From: Anaerolineae bacterium
GTDB taxonomy: Bacteria; Chloroflexota; Anaerolineae; Promineifilales; Promineifilaceae
Reading direction: 5' to 3'
Assembly: GCA_023382655.1 (NCBI GenBank)
Contig: JAHDWK010000030.1
Span: 1-64,000 of the forward strand
Length of the DNA: 64,000 bases
The notes beneath the pieces were generated by a model, which did no database searches, had not been told where the DNA came from, and was given only the letters and a program-made list of their open reading frames with translations. A program made the position numbers and the translations under genes. The stretch's first letter is position 1, and each line of letters begins with the position of its first letter. Positions 32,981 to 43,013 of this stretch are shown in pieces.

Positions 32981-35685
32981 TGAACGAATTGACCTTAACT
33001 TGCCAGGGTGAACAACGCCGTCATGCCGTCCGCCGGGCAGACTTCAATGGGTTGGATTACCTGGAAGTCAGCGAAGACCAGCGCCGGCTGACGCTCTTTT
33101 TCCTGGGCCAAATCCCGGCCGACCTCACCCCCGCCCACTTTCAAATCAGTGGCGGTCGTCGCATCACCAACATACAAGTAGTGGCGCTGGATCTGTGCGA
33201 TCAACCAGACCCGACGGTAGATGACTGCCTGATCCTTTCGGTAGACCGGCCCGGTGATTTTTCCACCTACCGGCTGTGTGTGGTGGAACTGGGCGAAGAC
33301 GGCCGTCCCACCGGCCGCCCCTACCCCAACTTTGACCCCCGCTACGCCTGCCTGGAGTTCAGTTTCAAGATCAACTGCCCCAGCGACCTGGACTGCCATC
33401 AGGTCGATAGCTGCCCGCCAGAACCGGTCATCGAACCAGAGATTAATTACTTGGCCAAAGATTACGCCAGCTTCCGCCAGCTCATCCTGGATCGACTGGC
33501 GCTGCTCATGCCCGACTGGCAAGAACGCCACGTACCTGACCTGGGCATCGCCCTGGTGGAACTGCTGGCCTACACCGGCGACTATCTCAGCTACTATCAA
33601 GACGCCGTAGCCACCGAAGCGTACCTGGACACCGCCCGCCGCCGCATCTCCGTGCGCCGCCATGCCCGCCTGGTAGATTACCCTATGCACGAAGGCTGCA
33701 ACGCCCGCGCCTGGCTTTACCTGGAAGTGGACGGCCACCCCCAGCTAGACCCGGACGATGTACTGTTTAGCACCGGTCTGGCCGAAGCGCGCGCATTGGA
33801 CAGCCCCATCATCGCCTGGGACGACCTGCGTCCCATTCCCTCCGGCGCGTATGAATTGTTTGCCCCCCTGGTTCCCCGCGTCCCCCGCCGTTATCGGGCC
33901 GCGCGGCTGCACCAGCGCTGGCGCATTGAGCCGGTGGATGACCCCACGCCGCCTATCCTACTTTACGAGAATCACAACCGCATCCATTTTTATACCTGGG
34001 GCGATCAGGATTGCTGCCTGCCGCAAGGGGCGACGTCGGCTACGCTATATGACGGCCGTGCCATCGAAGTTGAACCGGAAATAGACGTGAAACAAACGGC
34101 AAAGCCGCGCAAAGGACGGGGCAAGGCGGCTGAAGAGCCGGCGGCTGAGGAGCCGGCGGCCAAAGAGATCATCTACCAGCGCGACCTGGACGCTCTGAAA
34201 CCGGGCGACTTCCTCCTGTTTGAGGAGGTCATCGGCCCCAAGACGGGCAACCCGGCCGACGCTGACCCCCATCACCGCCACGTGGTACGCCTGAAAACGC
34301 TAGAGCGCACGGTAGACGAACTGTACCAACAGCCTCTATTGGAGATCACCTGGGAAGAAGCAGACGCGCTGCCCTTTCCGCTCTGCATTTCTACTCCGGG
34401 CCGCCCGCCAGATTGCCAGCCCCAGCCCAACATCAGCGTGGCGCGGGGCAATATCATTCTGGTGGATCACGGCCGTCCCACAGCCAACGAAGACCTGGGC
34501 TGCGTCCCCCTACAAACGACCACGGCCGATTGTGAATGTGGTCGTCTATCTGATGTGCAATACATTTCTGGCCGTTTTCGTCCCCACTTGCACCGTGGCC
34601 CTCTCGTTTTCAACCAGCCGCTCCCGGCCAATGGCCCGGCTACCGCTCTGTTGCGCCAGGAACCGCACCAGGCGACGCCGGCCATCCTTCTGGTCAGTTT
34701 TGCCGACCCGGTCTGTGAGGATGATCACACAGATGTAGACCAGTTATCGGCCAACCTGTGGGCAGCCCAACCCGATTTACTCCACAGCGCCGCCAACAGT
34801 TGGCACTTTGTCGCCGAAGTGGCGGAAGATGGCCGGGCCACCCTGCGCTTTGGCGATGGTGAACTGGGGCGGCAGCCCGCCGCCAATAACCGTTTCCTGG
34901 CTACCTATCGCATCGGCAGCGGCCCGGCCGGCAATGTGGGCGTCGAGGCCATCAGCCACCTGGTCTACCGCCAGATCAAAGTGGATGGCATTCGCCTGGT
35001 GCGCAACCCCTTACCAGCCCACGGCGGCGTCGCCCCCGAACCACTCAACGAGGTTAAATTGTTTGCCCCCCATGCCTTTCGCCAACGGCTGGAGCGGGCG
35101 ATTACGGCCGAGGATTACGCCGCCATCGTCATGCGCGATTTTCCCCAGGTGCAGCGCGCCGCCGCCACCTTGCGCTGGACCGGCGGCTGGTACGAAGTGC
35201 TGGTCGCCGTAGACGCACGCGGCCAGGCGCAAGCCGAGCCATCGCTGCTGGACAAGATCGCCAGCCATCTGCACCGTTACCGGCGCATCGGCCACGAGGT
35301 AGTGGTGCAGTGGGCGCAGCAGGTGTCGCTGGAAATTACCCTCCATGTCTGCATCTTGCCCAATTACCTGCGCGGCCATGTCAAGGCTGCTTTGCTTGAC
35401 CGCTTCGGCCGGCGGCAGGGCCACGGCCGTCCCGGTTTTTTCCACCCCGACAACCTCAGCTTCGGCGAAGGTATCACCCTGAGCAGCCTGGTGGCGGCAG
35501 CCCAGGCGGTGCCCGGCGTGGAAGGCGTTACTGTAAAAACGTTGCAGCGGTTGGGTGAGCCATCCCGGCAGGCGATTGAAGATGGAGTTTTGCCGCTTGG
35601 CCCGCTGGAAGTGGCCCGGCTGGATAATGATCCGAACGTGCCGGAAAACGGCCGTCTGACCCTGGAATTGGAAGGTGGACGATGA
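32977..35685 (+). CDS. Baseplate J-like wedge protein 1 (Pvc11-like)
   Basis: The 902-residue protein is a giant eCIS-type baseplate assembly protein. Residues about 150-240 (EINYLAKDYASFRQLILDRL, VPDLGIALVELLAYTGDYLS, YYQDAVATEAYLDTARRR) are the conserved wedge helices, followed by a large variable insertion. The C-terminal J domain lies at about 620-880 (RFGDGELGRQP, LVRNPLPAHGGVAPEPLNEV, RAITAEDYAAIVM). A Lys/Glu/Ala-rich low-complexity spacer (PAAEEPAAKE) lies near 385. It should pair with the following gene in the wedge. Confidence 0.9.
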   Translation: MMNELTLTCQGEQRRHAVRRADFNGLDYLEVSEDQRRLTLFFLGQIPADLTPAHFQISGGRRITNIQVVALDLCDQPDPTVDDCLILSVDRPGDFSTYRLCVVELGEDGRPTGRPYPNFDPRYACLEFSFKINCPSDLDCHQVDSCPPEPVIEPEINYLAKDYASFRQLILDRLALLMPDWQERHVPDLGIALVELLAYTGDYLSYYQDAVATEAYLDTARRRISVRRHARLVDYPMHEGCNARAWLYLEVDGHPQLDPDDVLFSTGLAEARALDSPIIAWDDLRPIPSGAYELFAPLVPRVPRRYRAARLHQRWRIEPVDDPTPPILLYENHNRIHFYTWGDQDCCLPQGATSATLYDGRAIEVEPEIDVKQTAKPRKGRGKAAEEPAAEEPAAKEIIYQRDLDALKPGDFLLFEEVIGPKTGNPADADPHHRHVVRLKTLERTVDELYQQPLLEITWEEADALPFPLCISTPGRPPDCQPQPNISVARGNIILVDHGRPTANEDLGCVPLQTTTADCECGRLSDVQYISGRFRPHLHRGPLVFNQPLPANGPATALLRQEPHQATPAILLVSFADPVCEDDHTDVDQLSANLWAAQPDLLHSAANSWHFVAEVAEDGRATLRFGDGELGRQPAANNRFLATYRIGSGPAGNVGVEAISHLVYRQIKVDGIRLVRNPLPAHGGVAPEPLNEVKLFAPHAFRQRLERAITAEDYAAIVMRDFPQVQRAAATLRWTGGWYEVLVAVDARGQAQAEPSLLDKIASHLHRYRRIGHEVVVQWAQQVSLEITLHVCILPNYLRGHVKAALLDRFGRRQGHGRPGFFHPDNLSFGEGITLSSLVAAAQAVPGVEGVTVKTLQRLGEPSRQAIEDGVLPLGPLEVARLDNDPNVPENGRLTLELEGGR

Positions 35686-38600
35686 ACGAAACACACCTGA
35701 ACCACGACTGCGGCTGTTGTGAAGGCGTGGCCCAATTGACCCCCCTACCCACAGCCAACCGGCCCGGACTGGATACGTTGGTGTATCGTGTGGGCACACA
35801 CAGCAGCTTTTTGGAAACCATGATTGCCCGTCTCTCCAGCCTGGCCCTAGAACTGCCAGCCGAGGAGCAGAGTGACGAAAAGCAAACCTTCTATCCGCTG
35901 CAAGACCTGACCACCCGTCAGACCAGCGACCCGGCCATTGCCATGCTGGATGGTTGGGCGACCGTAGCCGACGTACTCACCTTTTACCAGGAGCGTATCG
36001 CCAACGAGGGCTATCTGCGCACCGCCACCGAGCGCCATTCCATCCTGGAACTGGCCCGGCTCATTGGCTACAAACTACGCCCCGGCGTGGCCGCCAGCGT
36101 CTACCTGGCTTTCACCCTGGACGACGGTTATCAGGTAACGATCCCGGCGGGCAACCGTGCCCAAAGCATTCCTGGCCCTGGCGAACTGCCCCAGTTTTTT
36201 GAAACGGCCGAACCGCTGCCCGCCCGCGCTGCCTGGAACGAACTGAAACCACGCCAGGAGCGACTGTCTCTGATAACGGCCGATACCAGCCAGCTTTACT
36301 TCGAGGGTATCAGCCTTAATCTGAAACCCAATGACCCGCTGCTGTTTGTCTATGGCGCCGGAGACGGCGAGCAAGAAATCCGCCGCGTGGAAAGCGTGGA
36401 AGTGCAGGCTGCGGCCAACCGCACCCTGGTCAATTTACAGCCTATTTCCCTGGTGCCGGAAATTGTTCAGACCATGCAGGCGATATTGGATCGTTATCGT
36501 GATCTGGCCGCTTTTGGCATTGACCCCGAACGAGAGATGGCTGGCCGTGTCCTGGGTATGCTGGATGATCTGCAACAGACAATTACCACACCGCACACAG
36601 CGGCCAGTCTGACAACGAGTCTGGCAACCGTACTGCCAGATTTACGGGAAGAGGAAGCTATCGCCCTGGAAGGCGCTTATAGCCGCCTGTCACCCTGGGT
36701 GGGTGGGCTGGTAGCAGAGTTAACGGCCGTTGAACGACAATTAACAGTCGGGCTATTGGCCGAAGCCACCATGCCGGTTGCCGCACTATCTGCCGTTGCC
36801 GGACGAGATGGCAAAAAGCCACCGGCGCTGCTGGCGCTCAATGGGCTGCTGACCGCTCTGAAAAAACCGGCCTCCATTCCCCCGGCCAATAACTTGCGTC
36901 TACCCCGCGATCCCGCCGCAATTTATGCCGCCAATGCGGACATGGGGGCAAAATTATTGACGACGCTGCAACCAGCTTTACGGCCGCATCTCTACAACGC
37001 CTGGCAGAATCAATCCCTCACCTTGCCGCAACCGGTGGCTATTTACGCTTTGCGCACCCATGCGGCTATTTTCGGCCACAACGCCCCTGCCGTTGAGGAA
37101 ACGTTCGACCTGCAAGCTGCCCTCGTGGCTAGCGATGACGACGATGGGGACTGGCGACTAAACACCGAAGTGGGCCTTCCAGGTGGCGGTGGCAGTGATG
37201 AGCGCGTCATTCGAGAAGGGGAAGAATTTAAACTAACCTTGCCAGATGATACGATAACAATAACGATCATCACGTTGGATACAGACGGCCGTTTTCTGGG
37301 CGCGTTTGAGTTTAATTTCCAGTTTGAAAAACGTTTCCTCACCGTTAACATGAAACTGGAGCGCGGCCAGACCCCGGAAATTCAGGTGTTTAGCAGTGGT
37401 GGCAAACATACCGTTACGGTGACGGATAACCGCGTGCAAAGCGACATACCCTTTGTGCAAATTGGCGTCGCCGGGCAGATAAAACGAGACGCCACAGCGT
37501 TAACGGAAACAGAAGTTACCACTGAAGTCTGGTTGGACACGGCTTATGAAAAAATTGTGCCGGATAGCTGGGTGGCGCTGGAACGGCCGTACCCCGCTGG
37601 CGACCAGATTCCACAAACGGTCATTACCCGCATCGTCCAGGTTAGCGAAGGCTCACGCGCCGATTACGGCTTGAGTGGCATCAAAAGCACTCATCTAACC
37701 TTGGATGAACCCTGGCTAGACCCGGTTACGGATACGTTTGAGGTCATCCGGCGCACGGCCGTCTATACTCAAATGGAATCGATCAATCTGTTACCCGCCC
37801 CTCTTGACCCGGTGGTCGAAGCAATTTGCGGTGACGAAATTGAACTGGATGGCCTGTATGATGGGCTGGAAGCGGGGCGCTGGCTGATCATCAGCGGCGA
37901 ACGCACCGACGTGAAACCGGAAATGCAGGAACCCGCCAATGCCAGAGACGGCGATGCAGACACGGCCGTACACCTGCCCGGCATCCCGGCCACAGAACTG
38001 GTGATGTTGGCTGGAGTGACACAGGATTACAACCCGGCTGTGCCCGGTGAAACCATCCATACCCGGCTGCAACTGGCTAACAACCTGGCCTACTGTTACA
38101 AACGGGATACCGTCACCATTTACGGCAACGTGGCCAAGGCCACCCACGGCGAGACGCGCCAGGAGGTGTTGGGCAGTGGTGATGGCAGTAAGCCATTCCA
38201 GCGCTTTACCCTCAAGCAGCCACCGGTCACCTTTGTCTCGGCCGCTACGCCCAGCGGCGTGGCCAGCAGCCTGGTGGTGCGCGTCAACGACATCAAATGG
38301 CACGAAGCAGAGCATCTAGTTGGGCTGGAACCGGCCGATCGCCAGTTCACCACGCAAACGGATGACGAAGAGAAGATGACGGTGATTTTTGGCGACGGCC
38401 GTTACGGAGCGCGCCTGCCCACCGGCAGCGAAAACGTCAAGGCGGTGTATCGCAACGGCATTGGCCAGATGGGCAACGTGGCCGCCGGGCAAATCAGCCT
38501 GTTGGTGACACGGCCGTTGGGCGTAAAGGGCGTCATCAACCCTCTGCCCGCCACCGGTGGCGCGGATCGGGATGACCGCGATCAGGCGCGTTCCAATGCA

Positions 38601-39257
38601 CCCACCGCTGTGACGGCCCTGGATCGGCTGGTGTCCGTATCGGATTATGCCGACTTTGCCCGCACCTTTGCCGGGATTGGCAAGGCGAGTGCGGTGCGGT
38701 TGGCGGACGGCCGTCGTCAGGTTGTCCACCTGACCATTGCCGGGGCCGGCGACATCCCCATAGACAAAAATAGTGACCTGTACCGCAACCTGGGCCAGGC
38801 TGTGCACCGGTTCGGTGATCCCCACCAACCTGTGCAAATAGACATCTACCGGCGCAAGCTGCTCATCCTCAGTGGTAAAGTGCGATTGCTGCCTGATTAC
38901 CTGTGGGAAGCGGTTGCACCCCAGATTCAGGCGGCTTTGCGCGATACCTTCAGTTTTGATCGCCGCCATCTGGGGCAGCATGTGGTATTGAGCGAGGTGA
39001 TCAGCGTTATCCAGGCCGTGCGCGGCGTTGCTTACGTAGACGTTGATATTTTGGACGCTATCCCCGAAGATGCCAGCCTGGAAGAATTGACAAACCTGGC
39101 AGAAACCTTGAGTCTACGATCACGCATTGTGGCCCATATGGCCCGCATCAACCCATCAGCGACAGACCCGGATGAGCATATCCAACCGGCCGAACTGATT
39201 TACCTCAGCCCGGACGTGCCGGATACGCTGATCCTGACGGAGTTGTCCCATGACTAA
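35682..39257 (+). CDS. Baseplate J-like wedge protein 2 (Pvc12-like)
   Basis: The 1191-residue protein is the largest in the window. It starts with HDCGCCEGV, a possible metal site, then TLVYRVGTHSSFLETMIARL and SDPAIAMLDGWATVADVLTF with YQERIANEGYLRTATER, the second-wedge counterpart of the previous gene. The central part contains insertions with repeated beta-strands. The C-terminal J-like part (from about 870) includes TVIFGDGRYGARLPTG, RPLGVKGVINPLPATGGADR and ALDRLVSVSDYADFARTFAG. It overlaps the tail-protein-I gene by 8 nt. Confidence 0.9.
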   Translation: MNETHLNHDCGCCEGVAQLTPLPTANRPGLDTLVYRVGTHSSFLETMIARLSSLALELPAEEQSDEKQTFYPLQDLTTRQTSDPAIAMLDGWATVADVLTFYQERIANEGYLRTATERHSILELARLIGYKLRPGVAASVYLAFTLDDGYQVTIPAGNRAQSIPGPGELPQFFETAEPLPARAAWNELKPRQERLSLITADTSQLYFEGISLNLKPNDPLLFVYGAGDGEQEIRRVESVEVQAAANRTLVNLQPISLVPEIVQTMQAILDRYRDLAAFGIDPEREMAGRVLGMLDDLQQTITTPHTAASLTTSLATVLPDLREEEAIALEGAYSRLSPWVGGLVAELTAVERQLTVGLLAEATMPVAALSAVAGRDGKKPPALLALNGLLTALKKPASIPPANNLRLPRDPAAIYAANADMGAKLLTTLQPALRPHLYNAWQNQSLTLPQPVAIYALRTHAAIFGHNAPAVEETFDLQAALVASDDDDGDWRLNTEVGLPGGGGSDERVIREGEEFKLTLPDDTITITIITLDTDGRFLGAFEFNFQFEKRFLTVNMKLERGQTPEIQVFSSGGKHTVTVTDNRVQSDIPFVQIGVAGQIKRDATALTETEVTTEVWLDTAYEKIVPDSWVALERPYPAGDQIPQTVITRIVQVSEGSRADYGLSGIKSTHLTLDEPWLDPVTDTFEVIRRTAVYTQMESINLLPAPLDPVVEAICGDEIELDGLYDGLEAGRWLIISGERTDVKPEMQEPANARDGDADTAVHLPGIPATELVMLAGVTQDYNPAVPGETIHTRLQLANNLAYCYKRDTVTIYGNVAKATHGETRQEVLGSGDGSKPFQRFTLKQPPVTFVSAATPSGVASSLVVRVNDIKWHEAEHLVGLEPADRQFTTQTDDEEKMTVIFGDGRYGARLPTGSENVKAVYRNGIGQMGNVAAGQISLLVTRPLGVKGVINPLPATGGADRDDRDQARSNAPTAVTALDRLVSVSDYADFARTFAGIGKASAVRLADGRRQVVHLTIAGAGDIPIDKNSDLYRNLGQAVHRFGDPHQPVQIDIYRRKLLILSGKVRLLPDYLWEAVAPQIQAALRDTFSFDRRHLGQHVVLSEVISVIQAVRGVAYVDVDILDAIPEDASLEELTNLAETLSLRSRIVAHMARINPSATDPDEHIQPAELIYLSPDVPDTLILTELSHD

Positions 39258-41505
39258 AAATCCCGACCGTCTTTACGAATTGCTGCCCGTCATTTATCGC
39301 CAGCGCGATGTGACCCAGGGCTACCCGTTGCAGGCGCTGCTGCGCGTCATAGCCGAGCAGGTGAATGTGGTGGAGGCAGACATGGACCAGCTGTATGAAA
39401 ACTGGTTCATTGAGACCTGCCAGGATTGGGTAGTGCCCTACATTGGCGACCTGATCGGCTACCAACCGGTGCATGAAGCGGGTGAACCCGGCGCTATACA
39501 CATAATGGCAGACGGCCGTCGTCAGAAAATCCTCATCCCGCGCCAGGAAGTGGCTAACACAATCCGTTATCGGCGGCGCAAAGGGACACTGGCACTGCTG
39601 GAACTGCTGGCGCACGACGTAGCCGGTTGGCCGGCGCGCGCGGTGGAGTTTTACCGGCTGCTGGGCCGGACGCAGAGGTTGAACCATTTTCGATTGGCAC
39701 ACGGCCGTACCGCCGACCTGCGCCTGGGTGAGGCTCTTGACCTGCTGGGCACGCCTTTTACCGAACTGGCGCACACGGTAGATGTACGCCGCATCAACTC
39801 GCCTCGCCGTAGTGGTCGGGCTACCATCAATGGCGTTGGTCTTTTTGTCTGGCGGCTGAAAAGCTATTCCGTCACGGAAACGCCCGCCTACTGCCTGGAA
39901 CAGGTGGGGCCACATGTTTACACCTTCAGTGCGTTGGGCAACGACACTCCCCTCTACAATCGGCCGCAGCCGGAGCCAGAGCCAACGCACATTGCCGAGC
40001 CGTTGAACCTGCCCATTCCGATCCGGCGACGGCCGTTTGCCGAACGGGTAGAACATGACGGCAAAACGGTTACGCAGGCTTCGGCCGATTATTACGGTGC
40101 GGGCAAAAGCCTGTTGATCTGGGCGACAGACTGGCCGCGCAAAGGGGCAGAACAACCGCTCAAAAACAGCCAGATTATCCCCGCCGACCTGAGCGACTGG
40201 CAATACACTGTGCCACGCAACTTCATCGCCGTTGATCCTGAACTGGGGCGTATCCTCTTTCCGGCCAACCAGTTGCCGAAACAGGGCGTCCGCGTCAGTT
40301 ACCACTACGCCTTTAGCGCCGACATGGGCGGCGGCGAATATCCACGCACCCTGTCACAGCCGGCAGGCGCTGTTCTTTACCAGGTGCATGGCAAGGATGA
40401 ACTGCAAAAAGCATTGGCCGCCTGGGATGAACACAACCCGGCGGCGTTTGACCAGCAGCCGGAACAGGCGGTGATTGAGATTATGGACAGCGGTGTCTAC
40501 ACCTTGCCCATTCGCATTCACCTGAAAGCGGAACATGATTTGCAACTGCGGGCGGCCAACGGAACGCGCCCCGTTATCCGCCTGCTGGATTATATGGCCG
40601 ACCGGCCCGACGCTTTTACGGTGACGGGTGAGGCTGGCAGCCGGTTTACGCTGGATGGGCTGCTGATCAACGGCCGTAGCCTGCAAATCCTCGGCCCCGA
40701 AATTGACCCGGAAGCGCCGCCCGATGCCCATCCCCCTGAAGATTTGTGCCGCCTCACCATTCGTCACACGACCCTGGTGCCCGGCTGGATGCTGGATAAC
40801 AACTGCGAACCCCGACGGCCGAACGAACCCAGCCTTGAACTGATCAACACGGGCGCGCACGTCCATATTGAACGCAGCATTGTGGGCACCATCCAGGTAA
40901 CGGCCGACCAGGTGCGCACCGACCCCATCACCATTCACCTGAGCGACAGCATTCTGGACGCCACCGGCAACGATTGTGACAGCCCGGCCTGCGAGGCGTT
41001 AGGCGCGCCGGGCTGGCCGCTGGCCCACGCGATGCTGACCATTGAGCGCAGCACCGTCTTTGGCAAGATATTCGTCCACGCCATTGACCTGGCCGAAAAC
41101 AGTATCTTCATGGGGCGGGTGCGGGTGGGCCGTCGCCAGCGCGGTTGTATGCGCTTCTGCTACGTCGCCCCCCATTCGCGCACACCCCGTCGCTACCAGT
41201 GCCAGCCTGATATGGTCGAGCAAGTCGTCGCGGCAGAGATACCGGAAGGGGCGGAACAAGACCAGGCCAGAGAGCGGCAAGCGCTGCGGGTGCGGCCCCA
41301 ATTCAACAGCACCCGTTACGGCACACCCACTTACTGCCAGTTGGCGCTGACCTGCGCCCCCGAAATCCGGCGCGGCGCGGACGATGAATCAGAGATGGGC
41401 GTTTTTCACGATTTGTATCAACCCCAGCGGGAAGCAAACCTGCGTGCCCGTCTGGACGAATTTACCCCGGCAGGAATGGACGCCGGTATTATTTTTGCGA
41501 GCTAA
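39250..41505 (+). CDS. Tail protein I-like/beta-helix protein (baseplate rim or fibre)
   Basis: The 751-residue protein begins with a phage tail protein I-type region (about 1-190: DRLYELLPVIYRQRDVTQGY, LYENWFIETCQDWVVPYIGD, RRRKGTLALLELLAHDVAGW). The middle is unknown. From about 400 the sequence reads as a right-handed beta-helix (FTLDGLLINGRSLQILG, HVHIERSIVGTIQVTAD, LTIERSTVFGKIFVHAID). Such parts mediate receptor contact in phage fibres, so this is a candidate targeting subunit. A Cys-rich piece lies near 630-660 (GCMRFCYVAPHS). Confidence 0.75.
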   Translation: MTKNPDRLYELLPVIYRQRDVTQGYPLQALLRVIAEQVNVVEADMDQLYENWFIETCQDWVVPYIGDLIGYQPVHEAGEPGAIHIMADGRRQKILIPRQEVANTIRYRRRKGTLALLELLAHDVAGWPARAVEFYRLLGRTQRLNHFRLAHGRTADLRLGEALDLLGTPFTELAHTVDVRRINSPRRSGRATINGVGLFVWRLKSYSVTETPAYCLEQVGPHVYTFSALGNDTPLYNRPQPEPEPTHIAEPLNLPIPIRRRPFAERVEHDGKTVTQASADYYGAGKSLLIWATDWPRKGAEQPLKNSQIIPADLSDWQYTVPRNFIAVDPELGRILFPANQLPKQGVRVSYHYAFSADMGGGEYPRTLSQPAGAVLYQVHGKDELQKALAAWDEHNPAAFDQQPEQAVIEIMDSGVYTLPIRIHLKAEHDLQLRAANGTRPVIRLLDYMADRPDAFTVTGEAGSRFTLDGLLINGRSLQILGPEIDPEAPPDAHPPEDLCRLTIRHTTLVPGWMLDNNCEPRRPNEPSLELINTGAHVHIERSIVGTIQVTADQVRTDPITIHLSDSILDATGNDCDSPACEALGAPGWPLAHAMLTIERSTVFGKIFVHAIDLAENSIFMGRVRVGRRQRGCMRFCYVAPHSRTPRRYQCQPDMVEQVVAAEIPEGAEQDQARERQALRVRPQFNSTRYGTPTYCQLALTCAPEIRRGADDESEMGVFHDLYQPQREANLRARLDEFTPAGMDAGIIFAS

Positions 41506-41511
41506 CCAGTT

Positions 41512-41538
41512 GTAAGACGATTTGGCAAATCGTCCTAC
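41512..41538 (+). repeat. Hairpin GTAAGACGATTTGG/CAAATCGTCCTAC (family D)
   Basis: An inverted repeat directly after the stop at 41505 and before the ribosome site of the last eCIS gene. Related elements lie at 46311, 47161, 52037 and 61742. It could reduce read-through. Confidence 0.65.
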
Positions 41539-41557
41539 CGTTCTGTAGGAGGACACC

Positions 41558-42862
41558 ATGAAAGGGGACTTTACCCGTAACACCTTTGACCCGACCAAAC
41601 AATTTACGCGCGTTCTGATGCAGCAAGGGCGTGTGCAGTTGGATGCGGATTGGAACGAGCAGGCGGCCATTCTGCTGCATTATCTACAAGCGTTAGCGGC
41701 TGATCTCATTGGCCCACATGGGGGACCGGCGGGCAATGTTGGGTTTGCCATTGCCACAATTACCACAGATAACAAGCCCGATCTGGAGATCGGGCCGGGA
41801 CATTATTATGTGGATGGCGTTTTATGCCAGAACGAAACCAAAAACGACAGTGACGGAAACCCAATCGTTGTTCGCTACCTTAACCAGCCGTTCTATCCCG
41901 GTGTTCCCGCTTTACCTGACCCTCCGTTTTTCGTCTACCTGGATGTGTGGGAGCGGTTGGTTACCGCTGTGGAAGATGACCATATTCGTGAGGTGGCGTT
42001 GGGCGGGGCAGATACGGCCGGGCGCGTTCAGGTGGTCTGGCAGGTGAAGGTGACCGGCGAGATTCCTGTTGATCCGGAGAATGACGATAGGTGGCGTGAA
42101 TTTACGGAGCGATGGCAACCGGCCAACCGGGGACTGCTCAAAGCGCGCGCCCAAGACATTGGCGCCAAGCCAGACGAGGCCTGTATCACCCCACCGGACG
42201 CCCGTTACCGTGGTGCGGAAAACCAGCTTTATCGGGTGGAAATTCACGATGGCAGTTTTGACGAAAACGGCGACCCCCAAGAAGCCTCATGCAAATGGTC
42301 ACGGGACAATGGCTCTGTCGTGTTTCCCATTCGCTACCTGAGTGGGAGCGTGGTGACGGTGGAGGGACTGGGGCGCGACGGCCGTTCCAGTTTACAGCCC
42401 GGCGACTGGGTAGAGATTGTGGATGATAGCGTCGTGCTCCGCGGCGAGCCTGGTCCCTTACTGACCGTTCAGGCAGTAGACCCCCTGGCCATGACCGTTA
42501 CGCTGTCCGCTGATCCTGGTATTACCTATGATGGGGAAACCAGGACGCATCCCCTGTTGCGGCGGTGGGACGGCTATCTGGCCGAACTAAAAGAAGGGAG
42601 TTGGCTTTTGTTGGAAGATGGTATTGAAATTCAGTTTCAGGCCGCGGAAGCCAACAGGCCACATCTTTACCGCAGCGGCGACTACTGGTTCATCCCGGCC
42701 CGCACGGCGACTGGCGATGTGGAATGGCCCGGCCCTATAGACCAGCCGGAATCAGTGCCGCCGCATGGTGTGACACACCATTACGCACCGCTGGTGCTGG
42801 TTGAAGCCGCAGGTATCACAGACATGCGCCGCCGGTTAAGGCAAATCTGGGAACCGGCATAA
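41558..42862 (+). CDS. DUF6519-type eCIS protein
   Basis: The 434-residue protein starts with MKGDFTRNTFDPTKQFTRVL followed by MQQGRVQLDADWNEQAAI, the opening of DUF6519 proteins that commonly close eCIS baseplate operons. The rest is beta-rich with Gly/Asp loops (PGDWVEIVDDSVVLRGEPGP, ADPGITYDGETRTHPLLR). Its function is not established; a surface or fibre-associated role is plausible. GTAGGAGG precedes the start. It is the last gene of the locus. Confidence 0.8.
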   Translation: MKGDFTRNTFDPTKQFTRVLMQQGRVQLDADWNEQAAILLHYLQALAADLIGPHGGPAGNVGFAIATITTDNKPDLEIGPGHYYVDGVLCQNETKNDSDGNPIVVRYLNQPFYPGVPALPDPPFFVYLDVWERLVTAVEDDHIREVALGGADTAGRVQVVWQVKVTGEIPVDPENDDRWREFTERWQPANRGLLKARAQDIGAKPDEACITPPDARYRGAENQLYRVEIHDGSFDENGDPQEASCKWSRDNGSVVFPIRYLSGSVVTVEGLGRDGRSSLQPGDWVEIVDDSVVLRGEPGPLLTVQAVDPLAMTVTLSADPGITYDGETRTHPLLRRWDGYLAELKEGSWLLLEDGIEIQFQAAEANRPHLYRSGDYWFIPARTATGDVEWPGPIDQPESVPPHGVTHHYAPLVLVEAAGITDMRRRLRQIWEPA

Positions 42863-42928
42863 GGGCACCCTCGATTTCGCCAGCCGGGGGTAGTAGTAAC
42901 GGCCGTTTCCCCCACCCCAATTTATTCA

Positions 42929-42978
42929 TATAATAAGCAGTGTCCAATTGGTTCAATCTGCCCGATTGAGCCAATTGG
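42929..42978 (+). promoter_or_regulatory. -10 element and CCAATTGG inverted repeat before dinB-like gene
   Basis: TATAAT at 42929-42934, followed at 42944-42978 by CCAATTGGTTCAATC, 5-nt loop, GATTGAGCCAATTGG (family C; copies at 51724 and 56133). No good -35 is seen. The inverted repeat would lie at the start of the transcript and could be an operator or leader hairpin. Confidence 0.5.
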
Positions 42979-43013
42979 CTATTCTATACGCTGGCAGCCA
43001 AAGGAGATAAAAC

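Noticed and set aside
11999..42862. Complete prophage
   Set aside because: No capsid, portal, terminase, integrase or lysis genes; AAA+ ATPase, DUF4255 and DUF4157 genes mark an eCIS.
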